Source: Scilla litardierei
Taxonomy: Eukaryota; Streptophyta; Magnoliopsida; Asparagales; Asparagaceae
NCBI GenBank assembly: GCA_030789695.1
Contig: CM061141.1
Span: forward strand, 197,233,689 to 197,297,688
Direction of reading: 5' to 3'
Length of the DNA stretch: 64,000 nt
Positions 40,201 through 52,397 of this stretch are shown piece after piece. How positions within the stretch are numbered: the stretch's first letter is position 1; each line of letters begins with the position of its first letter. The notes under the pieces were generated by a model. It was not told where the DNA came from and did no database searches. It saw only the letters and a list, made by a program, of their open reading frames with translations. Made by a program: the position numbers and the translations under genes.

Positions 40201-41464
40201 ATTGATGAAAGGATTCAGGAACGAATTAAACAACAGCCAGTGAAAGTACCACATAATCCTTCGGTTTGGAGGAATTTAAAATCTCCAAGTCAAGTATTTT
40301 CCCAAAGACAACAGCATTTAAAATCAGGAGGTCTCGCTTGTTGAAGCCTCATCGCGTGCACATTTGTAAACAACAACATATATAATACATACTCACACAC
40401 AATAAATCATGTAAAGAAATGCATAAGAACAGAAATTTAATTCGTGTAAAGAGATGCATAAATCATGTAAAGTGATGATATAGAAGATGAATTTGGGGGT
40501 TTCTTCTTGAAAGGAGATCGTATCGCGAGAGGAGATCATAGACCTTGGGGGTTTCTTCTGAGAGCAGATCGCTTGAAGGGGCTCGGGGGAGTCGCCACGT
40601 GAAGGAGTTCGCCGTACAACCGATTGAAGGAGCTCGAGGGTTCTTTGCGAGAGAGAGTGGCTAGCTGTCATAACGAGGGCCCCAGCGAGAGAGAAAGGGC
40701 ACCTGCGAGAGGCAGAAGAGGATATCGGAGGAAGAGATCGGTCGGTGGGGCTCTCACGAGACCGGAGATCATTGGGCAGAGTAGGGTTTTGTTTTTGGGA
40801 CTCTCACAAAGGCGATCGATGGGCGAGAGGAGATCGGAGCTAGGCCACAAGACACATGAGGGAGGAGCAGCGTGGTCGAGGGTTTTTTTTGGGCTCTCAC
40901 GAGGGCGAGCTTCGACGAGAGGAGATCAGCGATAGGCGATAGGAATCGCATGAGGGAGGAACAGCTTGGGCGAGGGCTTTTTTTTATCAACAGCTTGTGC
41001 GAATTGAAATGAAATGGCTCTTTCGTAAATTCCCCAGGTCTAAATACTGGGAAATGGAATCACGATATGTTATTTGTGACTACAACTACACATTCACACT
41101 TTGTACACCTTGCATTGCATCGTCTAGGACATTAGTTCGTGGAGGTCAAGCAGCTATCACTTATACAGTCTAATTCGTCTATGCCATTAGTCCGTGTAGT
41201 GCCGCAAAGCTCTTGAGGCGAGATTGGTGCAATCGGTAGTGAGAACATGAGTTCGCTGCCTCTAGCAGGCAGATTAAAATCAAGAAAAAAGAGCTGAAAT
41301 AAACTTCCCTCATCAATCATTGAGATCGAATTCGTAAGGTTGATGACTACCTTATCAAAGGGAGAGAAACTGATCTTCATGACTCTACAAACATGCTATC
41401 TACCGATTGCATGACAGCAGTAATCAATCTTAGTGGCAATAGCCTGACGCCAAGTGTGTCATTT
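37247..41464. other. CACTA interior, mostly AT-rich, no transposase recognised
   Basis: Several short frames are open (for example plus 38605-38805 and 39044-39352, minus 41380-41132), but none shows TNPD/TNPA motifs. A G/A-rich block (40490-40990) contains repeated GAGAGGAGATC and GCTCTCACGAGGGCGA phrases. A 67-70 bp near-duplication (AATAATGTTTTAAAACGGAAAGTGC) lies at about 39820-39935. Confidence 0.5.
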
Positions 41465-41880
41465 TTAATAAACATTTTTTACAACTTTCAGAGAAAAAAG
41501 TTGTAATAAACACTTTTTACAACTTTCAGAGCAAAAAAGTTGTAATAAACACTTTTTACAACTTTCAGAGAAAAAAAGTTGTGGTGTCAAAATTAAAATT
41601 TACAACTATTCATGAAAAAAGTTGTAATGATCATTTTTTACAACTTTCAGACAAAAAAAGTTGTAACAAACATTTTTTACAACTTTCAAAGAAAAAATGT
41701 TGTGGTATCAAAATTAACATTTACAACTTTTCATGAAAAAAGTTGTAATAACCATTTTTTACAACTATCCACGAAAAAAAGTTGTAAAAAACATTTTTTA
41801 CAACTTTCAGATATAAAAAAGTTGTGGTAAACATTTATTACAACTACCAAAATAGAAACGTTGTCCCATGAAAGTTGTAA
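41465..41880. repeat. CACTA right subterminal repeat array
   Basis: At least nine TTTACAACTTTC...AAAAAAGTTGTAA units in tandem, matching the left array in word and orientation pairs. Confidence 0.88.
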
Positions 41881-41904
41881 ATTACTAGTTTTGTTGTAGT
41901 GTAA

Positions 41905-43590
41905 AGTACTGTTACTATATAACCTATACATTATTAATTAACCTAGGGGTACTGTTCCCTCATTTACACTCGTACAGTTCAATGGGTAATAATCAAATAA
42001 ACCCCTAAAAGGAACTTACCCAAAAAGTTCTGTCTCTATCTTCTCTTCTTCTCCCTAGCTCTTCCATCATCCTCTCATGCTTTCTTTTCTCTTACAGGGG
42101 AGATGATGTTCAGGGGCAGCGGCGGCCTGGAGGAGCAGCGCACGACTTAGGGCGGCCAAACACAGGCGGCGTTGGGCGGTGCTGAACCGCCGGGAGGCAG
42201 AGCTTGGCTCGATGGGCGGTGGGGCATCGACTAGGTGGAAGTCGGAGGTGAGGGCAGTGGCCGGCATGGGTCGGAGTTTGTGGCATGGGTGCGGCGGACG
42301 GAGATTCAAGACGGGCGGCGACGACGAGCTTTGTTCGCTGGTCAGAGGAGAGGTTGGAGAGGGCGAGGACGGCGGGAGCTCTAGGTGAGGGTCGAGACCG
42401 GGCTACAGGCGACTGAACTGGGCGGTGGGTTGAGGAGAGTGGGGGGTCGTGATGCCGAAGGTGACTGGTGGCGATGATTTCGAGAGGGAGCGGGGGTTGT
42501 TCGGCGTCCCTCTGTTCTTAGCGTGAAACAGGGGATGGCGGCGGCGAGTTAGAAGGGGGCTGGAAGCACGGTGTGGCATGTAGGCATTCGGAGGTGATGG
42601 CGGGGGTCGACGGAGATCGAAGGGGAAGAACAGAGGCAGGCCTGGCGGCAACAGTGGTTGCGCGTGCGGAGGAGCAAGGCCGGAGTGGGGCTGTCAGCAA
42701 CCAATGGGAAGAGGAGAGGGGTAGGCTGACGTTGCATCGGAAGGTGGCCGGAGCTAGGGGAAGTCCGGCGGCAACAGAAGAGGCATGCGGCCTAGGGGAT
42801 GAGAGAGGGAGAGAGAGAAGCTACGGTAGGGTTGCTTGCTTGGGTAACAGGAGAGGCCGCACGTAGGCGAGTTGGCCGAACATGCGTCGGGAGGTGGCCG
42901 ACGTTGTCGAAGCACTGGGCCATGAGGTCTTATCATGCGGCGGCTGGGTTCTCAAATAACACCTAGGTTTTCAATAGAATAGGTTAGGAGAGGGCTTAGG
43001 GTTGCAGTATATAAGATTATAATGACAGGGACGGGTCTAGGCCTATAGAAATATCAGAGAAAATTGTGTAAGTGGGGGAGATATCACGTGATTGAGGGGT
43101 ACAGTTAAGGGGTGTTAGGATTAGGTAGGTTAAGATTCTATATAATAATATATATATAAGATTTGATCTGATATCCTCTTAACAAATGCTTACGGAATAT
43201 TTGGTTTAAGATATAATAATATTAAGTTTTAAAGCCATTTGATTTTCCTTGGGAAAACAAACAGAAGTAGTTCTTTTTTTTGTAGTTAATAAGCTACTTT
43301 GTTTCCCATTTAAAAAGAGCACAAACGTTACATACTCAGAATTCATAATAATAATTATTAATAATAATAAAGTATTATATGAGCTTATAATGGAAAAAGC
43401 AGATTGGTCGGTTGTTATCCAAAAATTACAAGAAAAATACAGGGGTGATCGCGCCTCCGCGAGGGTTGAGAATATGGGATTCGGTCGCGTGTCTGAACTA
43501 CGGACAACTGTGATAGAAATCAAATACATAAAATGCTCACAATACACAACTACGCACTAAATTACGTACAGTCGGAAAGTGGACGTTACA
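41905..43590 (-). repeat. Solo LTR, promoter-proximal part (beyond the CACTA element)
   Basis: Read on the minus strand: LTR start, an AT-rich upstream part, TATATAC at about 43010, then a GC-rich transcribed leader (42960-42090) ending near a CCT|GTAAGAG splice-donor-like site at about 42095. The open frames in the leader are overlapping and low in information, so I call none a gene. Confidence 0.55.
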
Positions 43591-44279
43591 CTAGAATAGG
43601 TTCACGTACTAACTATAGGCACAGTCTAGGCGATGTCATGGACTTGACATCGGTAGAGTTGGTAGGACGCTCTTGATATGACACATTTACTTTTATTCCT
43701 TTACTTTTGTCATTTCTCTTAACTGCATAATTATTTCAGCATGCATTTTATGTTATTTTATTTTGACATTAATGCTCATCATTTGTCTTAATTTTGAGTA
43801 GGCACAATGTTATTTAGAATGCTCGTTTTTGTATTTACATGAATTCTGAAACCTTGGTTGGATAACACAATCGTAAATAAAGTAGTCTACAGTTGAGTTG
43901 TGTTTCCTACTGGGTACGCGTTAACATGTCTGCACCATTTTTCTTAGGTCTAGAGCTAGACTTTAGAGCATGTTCTCACCCAGGAGACAGTCCAAAACTT
44001 CAGGCTAGAGGTCGAGCCCTCTGAGGGCGGTTTCGTGAAATTGGTTACTCAAGATTATAATAGGGAGTGAGTTGTACTTGTGTTGTAGAAACTATGTTGA
44101 GGGTTGAGAATCTAATCTATTGTTTTTCCCTATGTACCATGTGTATGCATACTTGAATTCTTCAGATATTAATAAATATTAGTCTTTTTGTGACTTGTGT
44201 GGTGGCTGTGATTATTTTTCTGTATTGTAGCACTTGCAGTATTCTTTATCTGTCACTGTACTATCCGAGCTTTCACAGT
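43591..44279 (+). repeat. Element A 3' LTR, second segment
   Basis: This continues the LTR after the CTAGA duplication (GAATAGG...GCACAGTCTAGGCGATGTC) and matches 23560-24240 and 55480-56160. It is interrupted at 44279 by the SIRE-like element. Confidence 0.85.
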
Positions 44280-46220
44280 TGTTGGATCTGGATCTAAGCC
44301 TAGAAGGGAGTGAATATTCTAATAAAAATATTCGTGCAACCCACGAACAATCACACACAGTTATAAGCACATGCAGAGTAAAAAGTATGCAATCACAGAG
44401 AACGCGCAGATTTACCCTGGTTTGGTCGTCCCCACGACCTATGTCCAGCCTCGAAAGCAACTACTAGATTAATATGTTATCAAGGTACAACTATAATGAG
44501 TCAAGAGCCCCAACTCAACTCTTACCTAGTTCGTACGCACTCCCGCATGCTCAACACTATCAACCTAGTCAGATGCTCTCACCCTTGACGAGCCCCAACT
44601 CGTCAAGTCCCCAAAAAGTCACAAAGATGGTAAAAGTTTCCCCTACAAAGATCTCTACACTAATATCACAAATATAAAGTAATCAGAGTTTAGAACAGCT
44701 CAGTTTGTGATTGTGTAGTCGTCTGTATTAATCGGCACGTGTCAGACATGATCTGACAAAAAGTAATCTCCAATCTAAAGCTTTTGGTCTGACAATTGGA
44801 CTCGAATTTCTGTGGATCAGTAGCCTAGTTCATGTTGCATTGGATGTTTTGCATGGAGACAATGCTTCTGAAACAGTGCCCTGTTATCTTCTGATGTCAT
44901 GCCTACCAAGGAGACATTGCTTTTGACCTTTGCTCCAATGAGACTTCTTTTAATATTCATCCTGCAAATTTGTGCCTTTTAATTAATTGCCACCTACTTC
45001 TCTTTTAATTATTTCTGTTTACTTCCTTCACCAAACTTGGAAGCCTGCAAGTCAAATAGACAAAGTGAGTGGGGTATTAAAAATGCAAAACAAAAGTTGA
45101 CAGGCTTCCTCCCCTATGTAGAGATTAATTTTTCTATTCAATGAAATGTCTTGCACCTCCCCTTTCTTTTGAGATGATAACTTGCGGCAGTGTGTATGGA
45201 AAAGGCTTCTTCATGGCTACGTCTTCTTGATGGCTCGCGATAGCAGTTGTGCGTAGGATAAGGAACTCCGGCAGGAAAGATGAACGACAACACGTCACAG
45301 TTGGAGGTTGGCAGAAGCGGGCAAGGCTCAGCCTAGATCTCCTTCGATCGACGGCAATGGGCAAGGCTCAGCCTGGATCTCCTTCGGTCGGTGGCAGTGG
45401 GAAGCTCCTCTGTTCGGTGCTGATGAGGACTCGATCGACAGACTTAGGGCGACTGCTAGCAATGGGTTGACGATGGCTTGGAGCACTGGAAGGATCCGAC
45501 GATGACCCTTTGGCACGAGAGCTTGGTGCGGCTCCTTGGAGATGATGCATGAGTCCCCTTGAAGATGGCCCTCCTTTTAGCATGTGAAGCTTGCGACGCT
45601 TGTGCTTCTTTGGCTTCTGTAGCTTGTGGCTATAGGATTTGGCTTGAAGATGGGATGTTGAAGCTTTGGGGATGGAGATCTTTGGTATTGCGGCTATAGT
45701 GGTTTGGAGCTTGCTTGTGGCATAGGAAATTTTGCTTGGGATATGGTGTAGCTGCAAGAGGAGAAGACTTTGCCTTGGAATAATGAACTATGGCCGACAC
45801 CCCTACCTTTTGTAGATGATGTTTATGTAGGGTGCTAGTTAGGGTTTTGCGGCAATGGTGAGAGATGGGAATGAGTAGAATTCGACTACGGAGAATCCCT
45901 AAGGATTTGGGGTTTGAACTTGGCTATGAGGATTTGACTCAATCTCCATTAGTAATGCAAATAGGATTGGAATTTGGAAATAGGATTTTGACATCATCTT
46001 TATTGGTTCAAATCAATCTCCTTTGATTTGAATTAGATCTCACCCCCTTTTGACCAAGTCCACTTTGTAGTATGAATAGGAATTTCTCCATCTCTTTGAC
46101 TTGGTCATCGTTGGAGTATTTACGGCCTCGCCACTCCTGCAAACACTTAACACACACATCAAATATTTCACACATGTTTGTCATCATCAAACAAGAAGTC
46201 CTAGAGCGTTGCATCCAACA
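44280..46220 (-). repeat. SIRE-like element, 3' LTR (left copy)
   Basis: 1941 bp, TG...CA, collinear with 50458-52397 but with many substitutions and small indels. Open frames inside (for example minus 45757-45368) have counterparts in the other LTR but no known motifs, so I treat them as chance. Confidence 0.9.
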
Positions 46221-46233
46221 ATCTCCCCCTTTT
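46221..46233 (-). other. SIRE-like element polypurine tract
   Basis: On the minus strand AAAAGGGGGAGAT abuts the 3' LTR, preceded by GTCATCATC. A second such motif (AAAAGGGGGAGAAA) lies at about 46501-46515. Confidence 0.8.
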
Positions 46234-47660
46234 GATGATGACAAACCAATACAAGATTTGAGCAATTACGATTCTAATAATACCATCGTGATATGTGTGT
46301 GTGAAGTGTGATGGAGGATGTATGCAAACAATTGTGACAATGATGTTCAAGCATACAAGCATGCAAACGATGTCGCAATAATGTTTCTAGCATGCTCCCC
46401 CTATATTCATGCTCCTCCTTAACCAATATTTCATTTATTCAATAAGAAATTCAATAAGCATATCATTTTCACATATACCCACAAATCTTTCCCACAAATA
46501 TTTCTCCCCCTTTTGTTATCATCAAAAGTGTATATACGAAGTCAAATTCATACCACATGTAAAAGAAAGAGAATTATTTCTTACAACCAACAGTTGCATA
46601 TAGACATTCATATAATATGCCGTTCAAATTCGATGAAAATCATAACAAGACTTCTACACCATCATGTAAGTATGATGATTAAATAATTGAACTACAAAGG
46701 GAGAAACTTTCATGAAAACCAACCAAATTCAATCCACATTTTTCCTATAACATGAATTCACTAGGATTGATTTTCCTCATCTCATTAAAAATGAGTTCAA
46801 GATACCACATCCCAAAAACATAGCCTATAAGGACTCTTAGATGTGGGGGTGGCATTGCTTGACGAGTATAACACCAACACTAAAGATCCCCATAAAGCAT
46901 ATGTTGGATACTCGTGGGTAGTGTACTTGCCATGAATTGTATCCATTTTTCATACGGAGTTATATTATATATATATATATATATAGTTTCAATTTCATTT
47001 CTTTTGTGCTCAATTTTTATCCATGGCAAAAACACATCATATCCCTTAGATTTGCAGTTAATATTCACTCTACATTCACTTTCCAACGTTTCATAAAAGA
47101 ATCTCCAATTGTGCAACAATTATTCAATACTTGTGGAAGTGAAAGTGTAGGTGTAGAAATCATATTATTCAATTTATTAAACATGTCATGGCTATTTAGA
47201 AAAGTCTAACATGCGCATGTAGCTATAACAATAATAAAATGATTTCTACAAGGATATGAATGACATTCATCAATATCGCTTGAATGCTACAAAAGAAAAA
47301 GACATTTGCACCATTTTTTTGACTTTTTCATTTTTTTTATTTTTCTTTATAATGAACTAAAACAAACTAAGAATCAATCAAACTAGCACACAAAATGAAA
47401 ATACAAAGTCAAGCACACACACAAAAATGCTAACAAAAAATGCTATGAAGGTATGCATTAAGTTCAAGGAAAAAATATACCTTCACATCGTCGTTTGGCT
47501 AAGGAACTAAATAAATGAAACGTTCAATTCATAGCTCCTCGCCATCTCCATCTTACCTATACGATAGATGTTATGTGTGACCTTGGAATCCAACAAGGTA
47601 CACTCATGTTAGTCATCAAATATTTAGGAACCCAAATTTGCTTGAATTTGATATTAGTGT
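46234..47660 (-). other. SIRE-like interior, non-coding
   Basis: AT-rich, with a (TA)n tract at about 46963-46985 and a T-rich patch at 47315-47350. The pol and envelope-like regions that would lie here in an autonomous SIRE element are not recognisable. Confidence 0.5.
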
Positions 47661-48223
47661 TCATATATTTACAATGATATGAAGTATGACCAACACTAGC
47701 ACAAGTAAAGCACTTTGCATGAAATTTTTTCTCTTTGGTAGGAACATTGTTAATTTTCTCAACATTGGGCTTTTCAACATTTTTAGAACCAAATCCAAGT
47801 CCACGTCTATTGTTGCCATATAATTGATTTCCAAAATAATATCCAAATTTTGTTTTCCTATGGAAAATATCTTTAATGAAAATTCTAGATTAGTGACTTT
47901 GGATTTCAAGATAGCATTCTCATTCACAAACAAAGTGCATTTACTAATGAAAGCTCTCTTGTATTCCTCTTCTTTCTTTTCAAATTCACTCATTTTTTCT
48001 TTAAACTCGTGATTTAGCATGTTAATATTTTAATTAAGCAATTCATTTTCAGTTTCAAGTTTAATCAAATCTTGCTTATGCATGCTAATCTCATTTAGCA
48101 AAGAGGGGCAAGAAAGACAATCAACAGTTTCAGGTGAGATGGATTTTTCTTTTTTCAATATGGTGATGGTAGATTCGCATGCAATAAGTTCTTCTTTAAG
48201 ATTATCAATTTCTTTAGACATGT
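47661..48223 (-). pseudogene. SIRE-like gag, C-terminal coiled-coil and knuckle (broken)
   Basis: The frame from 48020 down gives a coiled-coil-like peptide (EKMSEFEKKEEEYKRAF...). After a frame change, CFTCASVGHTSYHC appears near 47700-47660, a CCHC knuckle (C-X2-C-X4-H-X4-C). Stops and frame changes make it a pseudogene. Confidence 0.7.
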
Positions 48224-49320
48224 CATAATTTTCTTGTTGTAATTCAAAATTATCATTTCTATAGTCATCTACGGAAGATTCTAGCTCATCTATTTTACCT
48301 TGAATTCCTTTACAAATATTGAAAAGTTCAGTTTTAAAGAAAGATTGTACCTCATCATGTCTTTCCATCAAGCAGAGGAAAGTGTGGGCTTCATTCTCCT
48401 CATCTTCACTATCCATGTCCTACGTTCGCACCACAGCTTTTCCTTTCTTCTTCGCAACATTAGCTGTTTCTTGTGGGCAATTTCTCATGAAGTGTCCTTT
48501 CCTCCTTTTCATCATCTCAGCTCTTCCTTGGTCAGTCTTGATGTATCTTCTGATGTGTCTGACTAATAGTGCTTGCTCCTCATCAAGATCGTCGTCATCG
48601 TTAGCTTGAAGAGCTAATGGTGTGGGAGCTTTGGCTTTTTCTTCAGGTTTCTCTCTAGCTTCTATACTTTGTAGCTCAAGCTCGTGTGACATCAAGTTGC
48701 CTATTAAGTCTTCCACTCTCATTGTTGATAGATCTTTGGCTTCTTGATAGCGGTGACTTTTGGCCAGAACGATCTTGGCAGCGCTCTTAAGATCTTTCTC
48801 ACCTGCTCAAGACTAGAGTATGGCTTACCGAGGGAGCTGGATTTGTATACGATGTCCATGAATCTCGCGAACATCTCCTTGATAGATTCAGATGGCAGCA
48901 TGCAGAAACTCTGCTATTCTGAACTCAGCAACGCAAGTCTGGATTCCTTCACTTGTGATGTTCCCTAATGTGTCACCTCCAGCGTATGCCATATTTCCTG
49001 CGCAGTTAAACAATGTGAGATACTATTAAACTCAGATTTATCAAGAGAGCATATAAGCGCATCCATAGCTTTACCATTAAGAGAATAAAGTTTCTTATAT
49101 GCAGCATCTCACTTATCTTTAGGATTAATAATTTCAGTGTCTTCAGTTTTCATAGTAGGGATTTTATAACCATTTTCAACAATATCCCACACATCATAAT
49201 CTATAGACACTAAATATATTTTCATTCTAGCCTTCCAATATGCAAAGTCTACTCCATTAAACTTAGGGGACGGGTTATAGACCGACCTTCAGCAAATGCA
49301 GAATCAGATATATTCATGGT
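48224..49320 (-). pseudogene. SIRE-like gag, duplicated unit 1 (broken)
   Basis: This repeats the next unit at an offset of 1097 bases. On the minus strand it holds the gag N-terminus (KMRMKIYL-type region near 49225), then SESIKEMFARFMDIVYKSSS, then MRVEDLIGNLMSHELELQSI and a CPQETANVAKKKGKA segment, then coiled coil (48416-48030). The UBN2 domain is recognisable, but stops and frameshifts interrupt it. Confidence 0.82.
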
Positions 49321-50421
49321 CATAATTTTCTTGTTGCAATTCAAAACTATCATTTTTATAGTCATCTACAGAATATTCTAGCTCAACTATTTTATCTTGC
49401 ATTCCTTTACAAATATTCAAAATTTCAGTTTTAGAGCAAGATTGTACATCATCATGTCTTCCCATCAAGCAGAGGAAAGTGTGGGCTTCATTCTCCTCAT
49501 CTTCACTATCTATGTCCCACGTTCGCACCACAACTTTTCCTTTCTTCTCCGCAACATTAGCTGTTTCTTGTGGGGAATTTCTCATGAAGTGTCCTTACCT
49601 CCTTTTCGTCATCTCTGCTCTTTCTTGGTCAGTCTTGATGTATCTTCTGATGTTTTTGACCAATAGTGCTTGCTCCTCATCAAGATCGTCGTCGTTGTTA
49701 GCTTGAAGAGCTAATGATGTGGGAGCTTTGGCGTTTTCTTCAGGTTTCTCTCTAGCTTCTATACTTTGCAGCTCAAGCTTGTGTGACATCAAGTTGCCTA
49801 TTAAGTCCTCCACTCTCATTGTTGATAGATCTTTGGCTTCTTGATAGCGGTGAATTTAGGCCGTAACGATCTTGGCAGCGCTCTTAAGATCTTTCTTACC
49901 TGTTCAAGACTAGTGTATGGCTTACCGAGGGAGCTGGATTTGTATACGATGTCCGTGAATCTCGCGAACATCTCCTTGATAGATTCAGATGGCAGCATAC
50001 AGAAACTCTCATATTCTGAACTCAGTAGCACAAGTCTGGATTCCTTCACTTACGACGTTCCCTCATGCGTCACCTCCATCGTATGTCATATTTCCTGCAC
50101 AGTTAAACAATGTGAGTTACGATTAAACTCAGATTTATCAAGAGAGCATATAAGCGCATCCATAGCTTTACCATTTAGAGAATAATGTTTCTTATCAGCA
50201 GCATCGCACATATCTTTAGGCTTAATAATTTCAGTGTCTTCAATTTTCATAGTAGGGATTTTATAACCATTTTCAATAATATCCCACACATCATAATCTA
50301 TCGACACCAAATATATTTTCATCCGAGCCTTCCATTATGCAAAGTCTACTCCCTTAAACTTAGGGGGACGGGCTATGGACTGACCTTCAGCAAATGCAGA
50401 ATCAGATATATTCATGGTCAT
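49321..50421 (-). pseudogene. SIRE-like gag, duplicated unit 2 (broken)
   Basis: The ATG at 50421 follows the primer site by about 20 bases. The frame encodes the N-terminal gag (KIYLVSIDYDVWDIIENGYK), then after frame changes KEMFARFTDIVYKSSSLGKP and MRVEDLIGNLMSHKLELQSI. It ends at the junction with unit 1 near 49321. The UBN2 (gag-polypeptide) family fits. It cannot make full-length Gag. Confidence 0.82.
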
Positions 50422-50440
50422 CTAGACTAGATCCTCTAAA

Positions 50441-50455
50441 CTGGCTCTGATACCA
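50441..50455 (-). other. SIRE-like primer binding site (initiator tRNA-Met)
   Basis: On the minus strand TGGTATCAGAGCCAG lies two bases inside the 5' LTR. Confidence 0.92.
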
Positions 50456-50457
50456 CT

Positions 50458-52397
50458 TGTTGGATCTGGATTTAAGCCTAGAGGGGGTGAATAGGCTAAT
50501 AAAAATATTCGTGCAACCCACGAACAATCACACGCATAATAAGCACCGGCAGAGTAAAAAGTATGCAATCACAGAGTTCGTGCAGATTTACCCTAGTTCG
50601 ATCATCCCCACGACCTACGTCCAGCCCCGAAAGCAACTACTAGATTAATATGTTATCAAAGTACAACTACAATGAGTCAAGAGCCCCAACTCAACTCTCA
50701 CCTAGTTCTTACGCATTCCCCATGCTCAACACTATCAACCTAGTCAGATACTCTCACCCTTGACGAGCCTCAACTCGTCAAGTCCCCAAAAAGTCACAAA
50801 GATGGTAAACGTTTACCCTACAAAGATCGCTACACTAATATCACAAATATAAAGTAATCAGAGTTATAGATTAGCTCAGTTTGTGATCACGTAGTCGTCT
50901 CTGTCAATCAGCACAGATCAGATAAGATCTGACAAAAAGTAATCTCCAATCTGAAGCTTTTGGTCTGATAATTGGGCTCGGAATTCTTTGGATAGCAGCC
51001 TGGTTCATGTTGCATTGGATGTTTTGCATGGAGACAATGCTTCTGCAAAAGTGCCATGTTGTCTTCTGATGTCACGTCTACCAAGGAGACATTGCTTTTG
51101 ACCTTTGCTCCAATGTGACTTCTTTTGATATTCCTCCTGGAAATTTGTGCCCTTCAATTAACTTCCACATACTTCTCTTTTAATTATTACTAATTAATTC
51201 CTTTACCAAACTTGGGAGCCTGCAAGTCAAATAGGCAAAGTGAGTGGGGTATTAAAAATTCGAAACAAAAGTTGACAAGCTTCCTTCCCTATATAGAGAT
51301 TAATTTCTCTCTTCAATGAAATGTCTTGCTCCTCCCCTTTCTTTTGAGATGATAACTTGCAGCAGGGTGTATGGCAAAGGCTTCTTCACGGCTGTGTCTT
51401 CTTGATGGCTCGCGGTAGCAGTTGTGCATAGGATGAGGAACTCCGTCAGCAAAGATGAATGGTAGCACGTCGCAGTCAGAGGTTGGCAGAAGCGGGCAAG
51501 GCTCAGCCTGGATCTCCTTCGGTCAGTGGTAATGGGCAAGGCACAGCCTAGATCTCATTCGGTCGACGGTAATGGGTAGCTCCTCTGTTCGGTGTTGATG
51601 ATGACTCGGTCGGTAGACTTGGGTGCAGCTGCTATCAATGGGTCGACGATGGCTTTGATAGCTAGAAGGCTCGGACGGCGACCCTTTGGCACTAGAGCTT
51701 GGTGCGGCTCCTTGGAGATGATGTGTGAGTCCCCTTTGAAGATGGCCCTCCTTTTAGCATGTGAAGCTTGCAGAACTTGTGCTTCTTTGGCTTCTGTAGC
51801 TGTGGCTATATGCTTTGTCTTGAAGATGGGATTTGAAGCTTTGGGGATGGAGATCTTTGGTATTGCGGTTATAGAGGTTTGGAGCTTTCTTGCAGCATAA
51901 GAAATTTTTCTTGGGATTTGTTGCAGCCGCAAGAGGAGAAGATGCTAGCTTTTGCCTTGGAATAATGAACTATGGCCGACACCCCCTACCTTTTGAAGAT
52001 GATGTTTATATATGGTGCTAGTTAGGGTTTTGCGACAATGGTGAGAGATGGGAATGAGTAGAATTCGGCTATGGAGACTCCCAAAGGATTTGGGGTTTGA
52101 ACTTGGCTATGAAGATTTGACTCAATCTCCCTTAGTAATGCAAATAGGATTGGAATTTGAAAATATGATTTTTGACATCATCTCTAGTTGATTCAAATCA
52201 ATCTCCTTTGATTTGAATTAGATCTCACCCCCAAGTCAACTTTGTAGTATGAATATGAAGTTCTCCATCTCTTTGACTTGGTCATCGTTGGAGTATTTAC
52301 GGCATTGTCACTCTTGTAAACACTTAACACACCCATCAAATCGTTCACACATGTTTGTTATCATCAAACAAGAAGTTCTAGATCGTTGCATCCAACA
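50458..52397 (-). repeat. SIRE-like element, 5' LTR (right copy)
   Basis: 1940 bp, TGTTGGATCTGG...GCATCCAACA, followed by GCAGT, the target duplication. Confidence 0.9.

Larger units (their letters stand above)
35880..41901. mobile_element. Non-autonomous CACTA transposon, 6022 bp
   Basis: The element starts CACTACAACAAAAATGATC at 35880 and ends GATTACT-like ...GTTTTGTTGTAGTG at 41901. The terminal inverted repeats are CACTACAACAAAA. TAA lies on both sides (35877-35879 and 41902-41904), the 3 bp duplication typical of CACTA/EnSpm. Dense subterminal repeats occupy both ends. No transposase is recognisable inside, so it is mobilised only in trans, if at all. It is nested in the solo LTR. Confidence 0.92.
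33931..43590 (-). mobile_element. Solo LTR of a Tekay-like gypsy element (about 3.6 kb), split by a CACTA transposon
   Basis: The outer ends are TGTCACGCCCCGC at 33931 and GTGGACGTTACA at 43590, flanked on both sides by CTAGA (33926-33930 and 43591-43595). Read on the minus strand it starts TGTAACGTCC and ends GGGAAGCGGGGCGTGACA, like the Tekay LTR at 56577-59068 (TGTAACGACT ... AAGCGGGTCGTGACA). After removing the CACTA element, about 3.6 kb remains, with no second LTR copy, primer site or pol. It is therefore a solo LTR left by LTR-LTR recombination. On the minus strand a TATATAC box at about 43010 precedes AACCCTAAGCCC. Confidence 0.85.
44280..52397 (-). mobile_element. Non-autonomous SIRE-like copia element with duplicated gag
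   Basis: LTRs of 1941 and 1940 bp (TGTTGGATCTGG...GCATCCAACA) enclose 4.2 kb. It has an initiator tRNA-Met primer site and a polypurine tract AAAAGGGGGAGAT of the SIRE style. The target duplication is GCAGT on the right and ACAGT on the left; the left base has changed, as the undisturbed copy at 56157 reads GCAGT. The interior codes only for gag pieces; protease, integrase, RT and RNase H are missing. Substitutions between the LTRs are frequent, so it is old. Confidence 0.9.

Noticed and set aside
42067..42936. Several GC-rich frames on both strands as genes
   Set aside because: They lie in the leader part of the solo LTR, overlap one another on both strands and show no domain.
45368..45757. 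129-residue frame in the SIRE-like LTR
   Set aside because: A counterpart exists in the other LTR (51555-51932) only because the LTRs are copies. It has no motif, and the start and frame are not conserved.
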